Source: JAOTWJ01 sp036398175
GTDB lineage: Bacteria > Gemmatimonadota > Gemmatimonadetes > Gemmatimonadales > GWC2-71-9
Assembly (NCBI GenBank): GCA_036398175.1
Contig: DASWHL010000070.1
Coordinates: forward strand, 1 to 24,173
Direction of reading: 5' to 3'
Length of the DNA: 24,173 nt
The notes beneath the pieces were generated by a model. That model was not told the origin of the DNA. It made no database searches and saw nothing but the letters and a program-made list of their open reading frames with translations. Shown here one piece after another: positions 14,311 to 21,710 of the stretch. The position numbers and the translations under genes were made by a program. How positions within the stretch are numbered: position 1 is the first letter of the stretch; each line of letters begins with the position of its first letter.

Positions 14311-16759
14311 CTGGATGCAGGATCTGCGCTACGCGGTGCGCGGGCTGCGGCGGGCTCCGGGGTTCACGGCCGCGGCCGTCCTCACGCTGGCGCTCGGGAT
14401 CGGCGGGAATACCACGATCTTCAGCGCGGTGAACGGCATCCTGCTGCGGCCGCTCCCGTATCGGGACGCGGGATCGGTGTACGTGGCGCTGGAGACTTCA
14501 CCGACGGGCGGACGGCGGGCCGCCTCGTATCCGACCTTCCTCGACTGGGAGATGCAGCAGGACGCCTTCGCGGCGTTGGGATACGCGCGTGGCCGGGGAG
14601 AGCGGTATCGCGGGCCGGATGGGCCCGAGACGCATGGCGTGGCGTACGTGTCACGGGACTTCTTCGCGGCGCTCGGGGTGCCGACCGCGCTCGGACGCGC
14701 CCTGACCCCGGACGACGCGCGGGACGGCGGGCGCGTCGTCGTCCTGAGCCACCGGTGGTGGCATTCGGGGTTCGGCGGGGATCCCGCCGTCGTGGGGACG
14801 ACCCTGACACTGGGCGACGGTACCTACCTCGTGGTCGGGGTGGCAGCACCCGCTGCCCGGTATCCCGACTGGGCCGACGCGTGGATCCCGCTCGCCGCCA
14901 TCGAAGGCTCCGACGCCGCCCTCACCCAACGCGATCTCCACGTGGATAGCCGTGTGATCGCGAGGCTCCGTCCCGGACGGTCGCCCGAGCAGGCGCAGGC
15001 CCGGATGAACGCGATCGCCGCGCGCCTGGCCCTGGTCTACCCCACCGAGAGTGAAAGCTGGACCGGCGTGGCGCTGCTTCCACTGCGCACGGAGGTGATG
15101 GGATTCGACGACTCCGCCGAGACACGCCTCCTCGTGCTCACCGGGGCGGTCGCCCTCGTGCTGCTGGTCGCGTGCGCCAACGTGACCAACCTCCTCCTCG
15201 CGCGGGCCCTCACTCGCGGGCGCGAGCTCGCGATTCGCGTCGCCCTGGGCGCGCGCCGCAGCCGTCTCGCGCGTCAGCTTCTCACCGAGGGCCTGGTGCT
15301 CGCGGCTGGTGGCGGCGTGGTGGGTGTCCTGTTGGCCGTCTGGGGCGTGGACCTCATCAGGGGGCTGGCGCCCACCGCGTTGCCGCGACTCGAGGAGGTC
15401 CATCTGGACCTCGCCGTCCTCGGCTTCAGTGCCGGACTGATCATCGCGACGGCGATGGTCGTCGGCTTGGCACCCGCCTTGCGCCTTTCCGTGCCGCGGC
15501 TCGCCGGTGCGCTTCGCGGCGGCGTCCTGGCGGCCGCGGGCCGCGCCCAGCACCGCGTTCGCCGGGCGATCGTGACCGCGGAAATCGCGCTGGCGGTGGT
15601 GCTGGCCATCGGCGCTGGTCTGCTGAGTGTCAGCCTGTGGCGCCTGGCGCGCGTGAACCCCGGCTTCGACCCGAGCGGCGTGCTGACCATCCGCATCACC
15701 CCGCCGCCCTCCCGATACCCGGACGCGCCGGCGGCCGGCGAGTTCTACCGCCGCGTCCTGGAGACCACCCTCGCGCTGCCCGGTGTGCGCGTGGCCGGGC
15801 TCACCAACCACGTGCCCCTGTCCGGTGGCTGGTTCCCGAGCCGGATCGTGCTCCCGGGGGAGTCTCTCACGGGCGGCCGCGAGGCCGATCGAAGCGTGTT
15901 CTTCCGGACGGTCTCGGATGGCTACTTCGAGACCATGCGGATTCCGCTGCGGCAGGGGCGACCGTTCGCCGACACCGACCTCGGCGGGGCCCCCGTCGCG
16001 CTGCTGAACGAGACGGCGGCGCGGCGCTTTTTCCCCCGGGGCGATGGCGTGGGGCAAACCGTGACCCTGTTCCGCTCGGCGCAGGGTCGGCCGGACTTCG
16101 GTGAGCCGTTCGCGGCGACGATCGTCGGCGTCGTGGGCGACGTGCGCCACATCGGCCTGGACGCAAGCCCGCCGGCCGAGGTGTACGTCCCCTATACGAC
16201 CAATCCGTGGGGGCACATGGCGCTCGTGGTTCGTGGCGCGGGCGACCCCGGCGCGCTGCTCCCATCCCTGCGACGGGCCATTCTCGCGGTGGATCCGGAC
16301 GTGCCAGTCGCCGGCGCCACGGTCGCACGCACGACCACGGACCTGGTTTCGTCGAGCCTGGCCGCGCAACGGCTGAACACGGGCCTGCTCGCCGCGTTCG
16401 CCGCGGCCGCCGTCGTCCTTGCGGCCGTCGGGATCTACGGCGTGGTCGCCTACACCGTGGCGCAGCGCCGCCGCGAGCTGGGTGTCCGCCTCGCGCTGGG
16501 CGCGCGCGCCGCCGACATCCGGAACCTGGTGCTCCGCGAGGGGGCCGTACTTGCCGCCGGCGGTGCCGCGCTCGGGCTGGCGGGCGCCCTGCTGGGCACG
16601 CGAGCCCTGCGCGGCCTGCTCTACGAGATCACACCCACCGATCCCACCACGCTGATCGCGGGCACGCTGGTGCTCGTGGGCGTCGCGCTCCTGGCCAGCT
16701 ATCTCCCGGCGCGGCGGGCAGCGGGGATCGATCCCATGGAGGCGCTGCGGCATGACTGA
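14300..16759 (+). CDS. ADOP-family duplicated ABC permease (P5)
   Basis: 819 residues from GTG 14300 (VLRSWMQDLRYAVRGL). Helix 1 contains LALGIGGNTTIFSAVNGILL (30-49). The first periplasmic domain spans about 52-273. Helices about 276-301, 332-354 and 372-394 follow, with coupling loop RELAIRVALGARR (308-320). Second half: helix about 421-446, periplasmic domain to about 690 with NETAARRFFPRGDGVG (570-585), helices about 693-721, 748-768 and 783-803, and coupling loop RRELGVRLALGA (724-735). The tail is IDPMEALRHD. The first 100 or so bases are almost identical to those of P7, while the bodies diverge; the C-terminal region is instead closest to P3. This mosaic suggests recombination among copies. 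No ATPase is adjacent. Cargo unknown. Confidence 0.92.
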   Translation: MLRSWMQDLRYAVRGLRRAPGFTAAAVLTLALGIGGNTTIFSAVNGILLRPLPYRDAGSVYVALETSPTGGRRAASYPTFLDWEMQQDAFAALGYARGRGERYRGPDGPETHGVAYVSRDFFAALGVPTALGRALTPDDARDGGRVVVLSHRWWHSGFGGDPAVVGTTLTLGDGTYLVVGVAAPAARYPDWADAWIPLAAIEGSDAALTQRDLHVDSRVIARLRPGRSPEQAQARMNAIAARLALVYPTESESWTGVALLPLRTEVMGFDDSAETRLLVLTGAVALVLLVACANVTNLLLARALTRGRELAIRVALGARRSRLARQLLTEGLVLAAGGGVVGVLLAVWGVDLIRGLAPTALPRLEEVHLDLAVLGFSAGLIIATAMVVGLAPALRLSVPRLAGALRGGVLAAAGRAQHRVRRAIVTAEIALAVVLAIGAGLLSVSLWRLARVNPGFDPSGVLTIRITPPPSRYPDAPAAGEFYRRVLETTLALPGVRVAGLTNHVPLSGGWFPSRIVLPGESLTGGREADRSVFFRTVSDGYFETMRIPLRQGRPFADTDLGGAPVALLNETAARRFFPRGDGVGQTVTLFRSAQGRPDFGEPFAATIVGVVGDVRHIGLDASPPAEVYVPYTTNPWGHMALVVRGAGDPGALLPSLRRAILAVDPDVPVAGATVARTTTDLVSSSLAAQRLNTGLLAAFAAAAVVLAAVGIYGVVAYTVAQRRRELGVRLALGARAADIRNLVLREGAVLAAGGAALGLAGALLGTRALRGLLYEITPTDPTTLIAGTLVLVGVALLASYLPARRAAGIDPMEALRHD

Positions 16760-16826
16760 ACGTGCAGCAGGCAGGGTGCGGCGGGCAGCGCGGTTCCCGG
16801 ACGAGGAGGTGCTCAGTGCTCGGTAG
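16752..16826 (+). CDS. 24-codon coupling mini-ORF between P5 and P6
   Basis: ATG 16752 overlaps the P5 stop (ATGACTGA), with GGAGG 9 nt upstream. The peptide begins MTERAAGRVRRAARFPDEEV, continues LSAR, and ends at TAG 16824-16826, 11 nt into P6 (GTG 16816). It carries many basic residues but no recognisable domain. Its likely role is translational coupling. Confidence 0.45.
   Translation: MTERAAGRVRRAARFPDEEVLSAR
16762..16789 (+). repeat. tandem heptamer repeat in P5/P6 spacer (4 units)
   Basis: GTGCAGC, AGGCAGG, GTGCGGC, GGGCAGC in direct succession. The inner units are diverged, but the final unit matches the other spacers. Confidence 0.6.
16803..16809 (+). promoter_or_regulatory. Shine-Dalgarno site deciding the P6 GTG start
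   Basis: GAGGAGG lies 6 nt before GTG 16816, the same geometry as at P5 and P7. An in-frame GTG at 16762 was rejected because its 18 extra residues are spacer-derived. Confidence 0.75.
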
Positions 16827-19227
16827 CTGGATGCAGGATCTTCGGTATGCCGTCCGCACCCTGGCGAGGAGCCGCGGCTTCACGGTCGTCGCCGTGCTCA
16901 CGCTGGCCCTGGGCATCGGCGCCAACACGACGATGTTCAGCGTCCTCTACGGCGTCGTGCTCCGGCCGCTGCCCTACCCCGAGTCCGAGCGGCTGGTGCA
17001 GTTCGCGATGGTCTTCCAGGGGAACGTGAGCCCCCTGCCCGTCACCTATCTGCAGTACCAGTTTCTCGACGAATACAGCGCCCCCATCGAAGTGGCCGCG
17101 TCCACCCGGGTGGGGTTCAATCTGTTCGCCGACGGCGCTGCCGACCGCGTGGACGGCCTCCGCGTCTCGCATGACTACTTCCGCGTGCTCGGCGTCACGC
17201 CGGCCCTCGGCCGGACGTTTCTCGCGGACGAGGACGCGCCCGGCGGCGCCGCCGTAGCGGTGCTCAGCCACGGGCTCTGGACGCGCCGGTTCGGCGCCGA
17301 TCCCGGCGTCGTAGGGAGCACGATCCAGCTCGACGGCCAACCGCATACGGTGGTCGGGGTCATGCCGAGAGAGTTCCAGTCCATGCCCGCCACCGACGTG
17401 TGGTCCACGCTCGCACAGGTGGGACGTACCATCGGCAGCGGCCAGAACCTCGAGGTGTTCGGCCGCCGCCCGGAACCCCTGACCCTCGCCGCGGCGCAGG
17501 CGCGTGTGCAAGGCCTGAATGCCCCGTTTCACGAGCAGTTCCGCGAGAGCTTCTCGCCGGATCTCGATCTTGGGCTCCTGGCATACCGTGATTTGGTCGC
17601 CAGCGACGCCGAGGGCCCGGTACGCGTGCTCTTCGGGGCCATCGGGCTGGTCCTGCTCATCGCCTGCGCCAACGTCGCGAACCTGCTCATCGGCCGCGCC
17701 GCGGGCCGAAGCCGCGAGGTCGCCGTGCGCGTGGCGGTAGGCGCCACCCGCTGGCGCCTGGTGCGCCAGATGCTGACGGAGAGCGTCCTCCTCGCCCTCG
17801 CCGGAGGCGTCGCGGGCCTGTTCATCGCGTACTGGGGGCTCGACGTCCTCCTCTCGCTCGTGCCATGGAGCCTGCCGCGCACGGGCGAGATCCGTCTCGA
17901 TGGCTGGGCGCTCGGCTTCACATTCGTCGTCTCGCTGGTGACCGGGATCCTCTTTGGGCTCCTGCCGGCCTGGCAAGCCGCCAATCCGCGCGTCTACGAC
18001 GCGCTCAAGGAAGGCTCGCGGCGCGCGACCGGCAGTGCGCGACAGGGGCGGCTGCGCGGCGCCCTGGTAGCGAGTGAGATCGCGCTCTCCCTGGTGCTGC
18101 TCGTCGCGGCCGGACTCCTGGTGCGGACCTTCGTCAACCTGGTCCGCACCGATCCCGGGTTTGAAACCCGCGGGCTGCTCACCGCCGAAATCTGGCTCAC
18201 CGGCTCCCGGTACGACTCCACCGAGGCCATCGCCGGGTTCTACGGGGACCTCACGGACCAGCTCGCGGCCTACCCGGGCGTCGAAGGCGCCGCGGTGGTC
18301 GAAGCCGGCATCCCGCTCCAGCGCGGGGGCAACATGCCCGTCGCCGTGGACGGCGAGATCGCGAACACCGCGGCCGAGTACCGCACGATCACACCCGACT
18401 ACTTCACCATCCTCGGGGCTCCCCTGGAGCAGGGACGGATGTTCACGTCGGCGGATGGGGGCGGGGCCGAGCCGGTGGCCATCATCAACCGTGCTTTCGC
18501 GGACCGCTACCTCGACCGCGAGGGACTGGGCCGCGTGGTCCGCGTGGGTGGCACGGCCAATCCTGACAGGCGCGTGGTGGGCATCGTTGGGGATCTCAGG
18601 TCGTTCGTGGGGTTCCCGGCCCAGCCGGCCGTCTTCATCCCGTCCGCGCAAACGCCGGCGGGACTCACCCGGGCATTCAGCAGCTGGTTCCCGATCCACG
18701 TGGTGCTGCGCGCCGCGGGCGATCCCGAGGCGCTCCGCGGGATCCTGCCGCGGATCATTCACGACGCCGACGCCCAGATCCCGGTCGGACGGGTGCGCAC
18801 GATGGAGGAGATCCTGGGAGCGTCGTTGGCGTTCCAGCGCTTCCTGATGCTGCTGCTCGGCGTGTTCGGCGGACTCGCCGTGACGCTCGCAGCGGTCGGC
18901 ATCTACGGCGTGATGGCTTCCTTTGCCGCGCAACGGACGCACGAGATCGGCGTTCGCGTGGCGCTGGGCGCCTTGCCGCGTGACGTCGTACGGCTCGTGC
19001 TCCGGCGGGGCCTGCTGCTCGCCGGCATCGGCGTCGCCGCGGGGTTAGCGGGCGCCGCGGGCCTCACCCGCCTGCTCGCGAATCAGCTCCATGATGTCCG
19101 ACCGACCGACCCCCTCACGTTCGGCGGCGTGGCGGTCGCGCTCGTGATCGTCGCCGTCATTGCCTGCGCGGCGCCCGCCGTGCGCGCTTCCCGCCTCGAT
19201 CCGGTGGAGGCGCTGCGGCATGACTGA
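16816..19227 (+). CDS. ADOP-family duplicated ABC permease (P6)
   Basis: 803 residues from GTG 16816, the shortest complete copy here. Helix 1 contains LALGIGANTTMFSVLYGVVL (30-49). The first periplasmic domain (about 52-267) carries RRFGADPGVVG (157-167). Helices about 268-293, 323-346 and 364-387 follow, with coupling loop REVAVRVAVGATR (300-312). Second half: helix about 413-437, periplasmic domain to about 672, helices about 675-703, 732-750 and 767-787, and coupling loop THEIGVRVALGA (708-719). The C-terminal motif is AAPAVRASRLDPVEALRHD, so the usual LPARRA is altered. In the second half NRAFADRYLDREGLG replaces the NETMARxYWP-type motif of most copies. These changes mark an older or faster-evolving copy. 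Confidence 0.92.
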   Translation: MLGSWMQDLRYAVRTLARSRGFTVVAVLTLALGIGANTTMFSVLYGVVLRPLPYPESERLVQFAMVFQGNVSPLPVTYLQYQFLDEYSAPIEVAASTRVGFNLFADGAADRVDGLRVSHDYFRVLGVTPALGRTFLADEDAPGGAAVAVLSHGLWTRRFGADPGVVGSTIQLDGQPHTVVGVMPREFQSMPATDVWSTLAQVGRTIGSGQNLEVFGRRPEPLTLAAAQARVQGLNAPFHEQFRESFSPDLDLGLLAYRDLVASDAEGPVRVLFGAIGLVLLIACANVANLLIGRAAGRSREVAVRVAVGATRWRLVRQMLTESVLLALAGGVAGLFIAYWGLDVLLSLVPWSLPRTGEIRLDGWALGFTFVVSLVTGILFGLLPAWQAANPRVYDALKEGSRRATGSARQGRLRGALVASEIALSLVLLVAAGLLVRTFVNLVRTDPGFETRGLLTAEIWLTGSRYDSTEAIAGFYGDLTDQLAAYPGVEGAAVVEAGIPLQRGGNMPVAVDGEIANTAAEYRTITPDYFTILGAPLEQGRMFTSADGGGAEPVAIINRAFADRYLDREGLGRVVRVGGTANPDRRVVGIVGDLRSFVGFPAQPAVFIPSAQTPAGLTRAFSSWFPIHVVLRAAGDPEALRGILPRIIHDADAQIPVGRVRTMEEILGASLAFQRFLMLLLGVFGGLAVTLAAVGIYGVMASFAAQRTHEIGVRVALGALPRDVVRLVLRRGLLLAGIGVAAGLAGAAGLTRLLANQLHDVRPTDPLTFGGVAVALVIVAVIACAAPAVRASRLDPVEALRHD

Positions 19228-19294
19228 ACGGGCAGTGTGCAGCGGGCAGTGGGCAGCGTGGTTCCCAGACGGGGAGGTGCTCGGTGCTCGGTAA
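19220..19294 (+). CDS. 24-codon coupling mini-ORF between P6 and P7
   Basis: ATG 19220 overlaps the P6 stop (ATGACTGA), with GGAGG 9 nt upstream. It begins MTERAVCSGQWAAWFPDGEV, continues LGAR, and ends at TAA 19292-19294, 11 nt into P7. Here the stop is TAA, where the P4/P5 and P5/P6 mini-ORFs use TAG, so the stop position is kept while its codon differs. Confidence 0.45.
   Translation: MTERAVCSGQWAAWFPDGEVLGAR
19230..19257 (+). repeat. tandem heptamer repeat in P6/P7 spacer (4 units, best preserved)
   Basis: GGGCAGT, GTGCAGC, GGGCAGT, GGGCAGC in direct succession. This is the cleanest example and gives the consensus GKGCAGY. Confidence 0.75.
19271..19277 (+). promoter_or_regulatory. Shine-Dalgarno site deciding the P7 GTG start
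   Basis: GGGGAGG lies 6 nt before GTG 19284 and inside the overlapping mini-ORF, so ribosomes finishing the mini-ORF pass over it. Confidence 0.75.
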
Positions 19295-21710
19295 CTGGAT
19301 GCAGGACCTGCGGTACGCGGTGCGCGGGCTGCGGCGGGCTCCGGGGTTCACGGCCGCGGCCGTCCTCACGCTGGCGCTCGGCATCGGCGCCAGCACCGGG
19401 ATCTTCCGCCTGGTGAACACGCTGCTGCTGCGGTCCCTGCCGTATGCCGAGCCCGGGCGGCTCGTGCGCATCTATGAGACCTGGGCGCCGGGCGGTGCGG
19501 CGCTCACGAACGTGTCGCCCCTCGACGTCGTGGACTGGCGCGCGCAGGCGCGTACGCTGGACGGAATCGCGATGCTCAACTCGGGCTCGCTGGCCCTCAC
19601 CGGCATGGGTGACCCCGACGTGCTCTCCACGGGCGTCGCGTCCGCCAACGTCTTCGATGTGCTGGGCGTCCAGCCGATGCTCGGCCGCGCGTTCCGGCCG
19701 GACGAAGAGGTGATCGGCAACCACCGCGTGGCGGTGCTGGCCTTCCCGACGTGGCGCGACCGGTTCGGCGCCGATCCCGGCGTGCTCGGTCGCACGATGA
19801 CCCTCGCGGGCTATCCCTACGAGATCATCGGTGTGCTGCCGCCCGGATTCGAGGATCCGCGCGGCGGCACGGCGCCCGCCCTGTGGCGGCCGCTCGCCAT
19901 CGACCTGTCGCCCGGAGCGCGCGGCGGCCACTGGCTCCAGGCCGTTGGCCGGCTCGCGGAAGGCGTGACCCTCCCCGAGGCGCAGGCCGAGCTCGAGACC
20001 ATCATGGCTCGGCTCGCCGTCGAGTACCCGACCACCAACACCGACCGCGGCGCCAGGCTCGTGCGCCTCCATGACGCCGTGTCCGCCGACGTGCGGCGGC
20101 CCCTCCAGGTGCTGCTCGCCGCCGTGGGCCTGCTCCTGGTGATCGCCTGCGTCAACGTGGCCAACCTCGTGCTCGTACGGGCCAACAGCCGAGGCCGCGA
20201 GATGGGCGTACGCACGGCGCTCGGTGCCGGACGGGGCGCGCTCGTCCGCCAACGCCTCGTCGAGCACGTGCTCCTGGCCACGGCCGGCGGCGCGCTGGGG
20301 CTGGCGCTGGCCGAAGTCATGGGCCGGGGACTTCTGATCCTGGGCGGTGGGCTGATTCCGGCGCTCGAGCGGGTCGAGACGGACGCCGCGGTGGTCGCGT
20401 TCGCGGTCGCCGTCTCCGCGCTCACCGTGCTGGTGTTCGGCCTCGTGCCGGTGCTGAGCGCGGCGGGCGTGGACACGCGTACGGCGCTCACGGAAGGCAG
20501 CAGAGGCAACACCGGCGGCCGCGGCGCTCGACGCGCCCGGGCCGCCCTGGCCGGCGTGCAGCTCGGGCTGTCGTTCGTGCTGCTCACGGGAGCGGGCCTA
20601 CTCGTCAAGAGCTTCCACCGGCTCGCCTCCGAGGACGCGGGCTTTGCCCGCAGCGGCGTGCTCACCTTCGCCCTGGCGCTTCAGGGTGCCCGGTACGGTG
20701 AGGACGCGCAGGTCAGGGAGTTCCACCGCGCCATGATCGAGCGACTCCACGGGCTGCCCGGGGTGCGCTCGGCCGGGTACGTGAATCGCCTGCCGCTCGC
20801 CGGCGGCTACTCGTGTGACAGCTTCGGCCTGGGAGACCGGCCGCCGCCGCCGGAAGGCCAGGAACCGTGCGCCGAGGAGCGGGTGGCGACTCCCACGTAC
20901 TTCGCCGCGATGGGCATCCCGATTCTGGCGGGCCGCGGACCGGCGGACACCGATACCCCCGAGGCGCCACCGGTCGTGATCATCAACTCGGCCATGGCGC
21001 GGCAGTTCTGGCCGGACGCCGACCCGCTCGGCAAGACGTTCGCGTGGGGACAGGCCGCACCGGACGCGGAGTGGCGGACGATCGTCGGGATTGTGGGTGA
21101 TGTCCGGCACTTCGGGCTCGGCGAGCCTGCGCGTCCCGAAGTGTATACGCCGGCGTCGCAATCGGCCGCCAGCTTCGCCGTGTATGCCGTCCGCGCCGAC
21201 GGTGACCCGCGCACGCTGGCGCCGAGCGTGCGCGCCCTCGTCCGGGCGCTGGACGCGGATCTCCCCGTGCGGAGCCTGCGGACCATGGACGAGGTCGTGC
21301 GCGCGTCGGTCGCGGAGCCGCGGCTCCGCACGGTACTGCTGGCGGTGTTCGCGGCCCTCGCCGTGCTGCTCGCGGCGGTCGGTGTCTATGGCGTGCTCGC
21401 CTACGGGGTGGCACAGCGGACCGGAGAAATCGGCGTTCGCGTCGCCTTGGGCGCCCGCGAGTCCCAGATCCTCCGGATGATCCTGCAACAGGGACTTGGG
21501 GTGGCCGTCGCCGCGGTGGCGGCGGGCGCCCTGGTGACATTCTGGGTCACCCCCGCACTCCGCGACCTGCTCTACGACGTGTCCCCGATGGATCCCGCCG
21601 TCCTGGGAGGGGTCGCCGTCTTCCTGCTCGCGACGGCGGCGCTCGCCGCCTACCTGCCCGCGCGGCGGGCGGCGCGCATCGATCCCATGGAGGCCCTGCG
21701 CCATGAGTGA
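19284..21710 (+). CDS. ADOP-family duplicated ABC permease (P7)
   Basis: 808 residues from GTG 19284 (VLGNWMQDLRYAVRGL). Helix 1 contains LALGIGASTGIFRLVNTLLL (30-49); the Arg at 42 inside this stretch is unusual. Periplasmic domain about 52-272, helices about 273-298, 328-348 and 369-392, and coupling loop REMGVRTALGAGR (305-317). Second half: helix about 418-442, then a periplasmic domain with Cys511 and Cys529 flanking a PPPPEGQEP loop. Helices about 682-710, 736-756 and 770-791 follow, with coupling loop TGEIGVRVALGA (713-724). The stretch after helix 3 (GLLILGGGLIPALERV) departs from the LAPxxLPRLxEV of its neighbours. Its 5' end is nearly identical to that of P5. It ends in an ATGAGTGA overlap with P8. 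Confidence 0.92.
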   Translation: MLGNWMQDLRYAVRGLRRAPGFTAAAVLTLALGIGASTGIFRLVNTLLLRSLPYAEPGRLVRIYETWAPGGAALTNVSPLDVVDWRAQARTLDGIAMLNSGSLALTGMGDPDVLSTGVASANVFDVLGVQPMLGRAFRPDEEVIGNHRVAVLAFPTWRDRFGADPGVLGRTMTLAGYPYEIIGVLPPGFEDPRGGTAPALWRPLAIDLSPGARGGHWLQAVGRLAEGVTLPEAQAELETIMARLAVEYPTTNTDRGARLVRLHDAVSADVRRPLQVLLAAVGLLLVIACVNVANLVLVRANSRGREMGVRTALGAGRGALVRQRLVEHVLLATAGGALGLALAEVMGRGLLILGGGLIPALERVETDAAVVAFAVAVSALTVLVFGLVPVLSAAGVDTRTALTEGSRGNTGGRGARRARAALAGVQLGLSFVLLTGAGLLVKSFHRLASEDAGFARSGVLTFALALQGARYGEDAQVREFHRAMIERLHGLPGVRSAGYVNRLPLAGGYSCDSFGLGDRPPPPEGQEPCAEERVATPTYFAAMGIPILAGRGPADTDTPEAPPVVIINSAMARQFWPDADPLGKTFAWGQAAPDAEWRTIVGIVGDVRHFGLGEPARPEVYTPASQSAASFAVYAVRADGDPRTLAPSVRALVRALDADLPVRSLRTMDEVVRASVAEPRLRTVLLAVFAALAVLLAAVGVYGVLAYGVAQRTGEIGVRVALGARESQILRMILQQGLGVAVAAVAAGALVTFWVTPALRDLLYDVSPMDPAVLGGVAVFLLATAALAAYLPARRAARIDPMEALRHE

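Noticed and set aside
19230..19257. Heptamer arrays as a CRISPR
   Set aside because: Units are adjacent, 7 nt long and without spacers; no cas genes are present.
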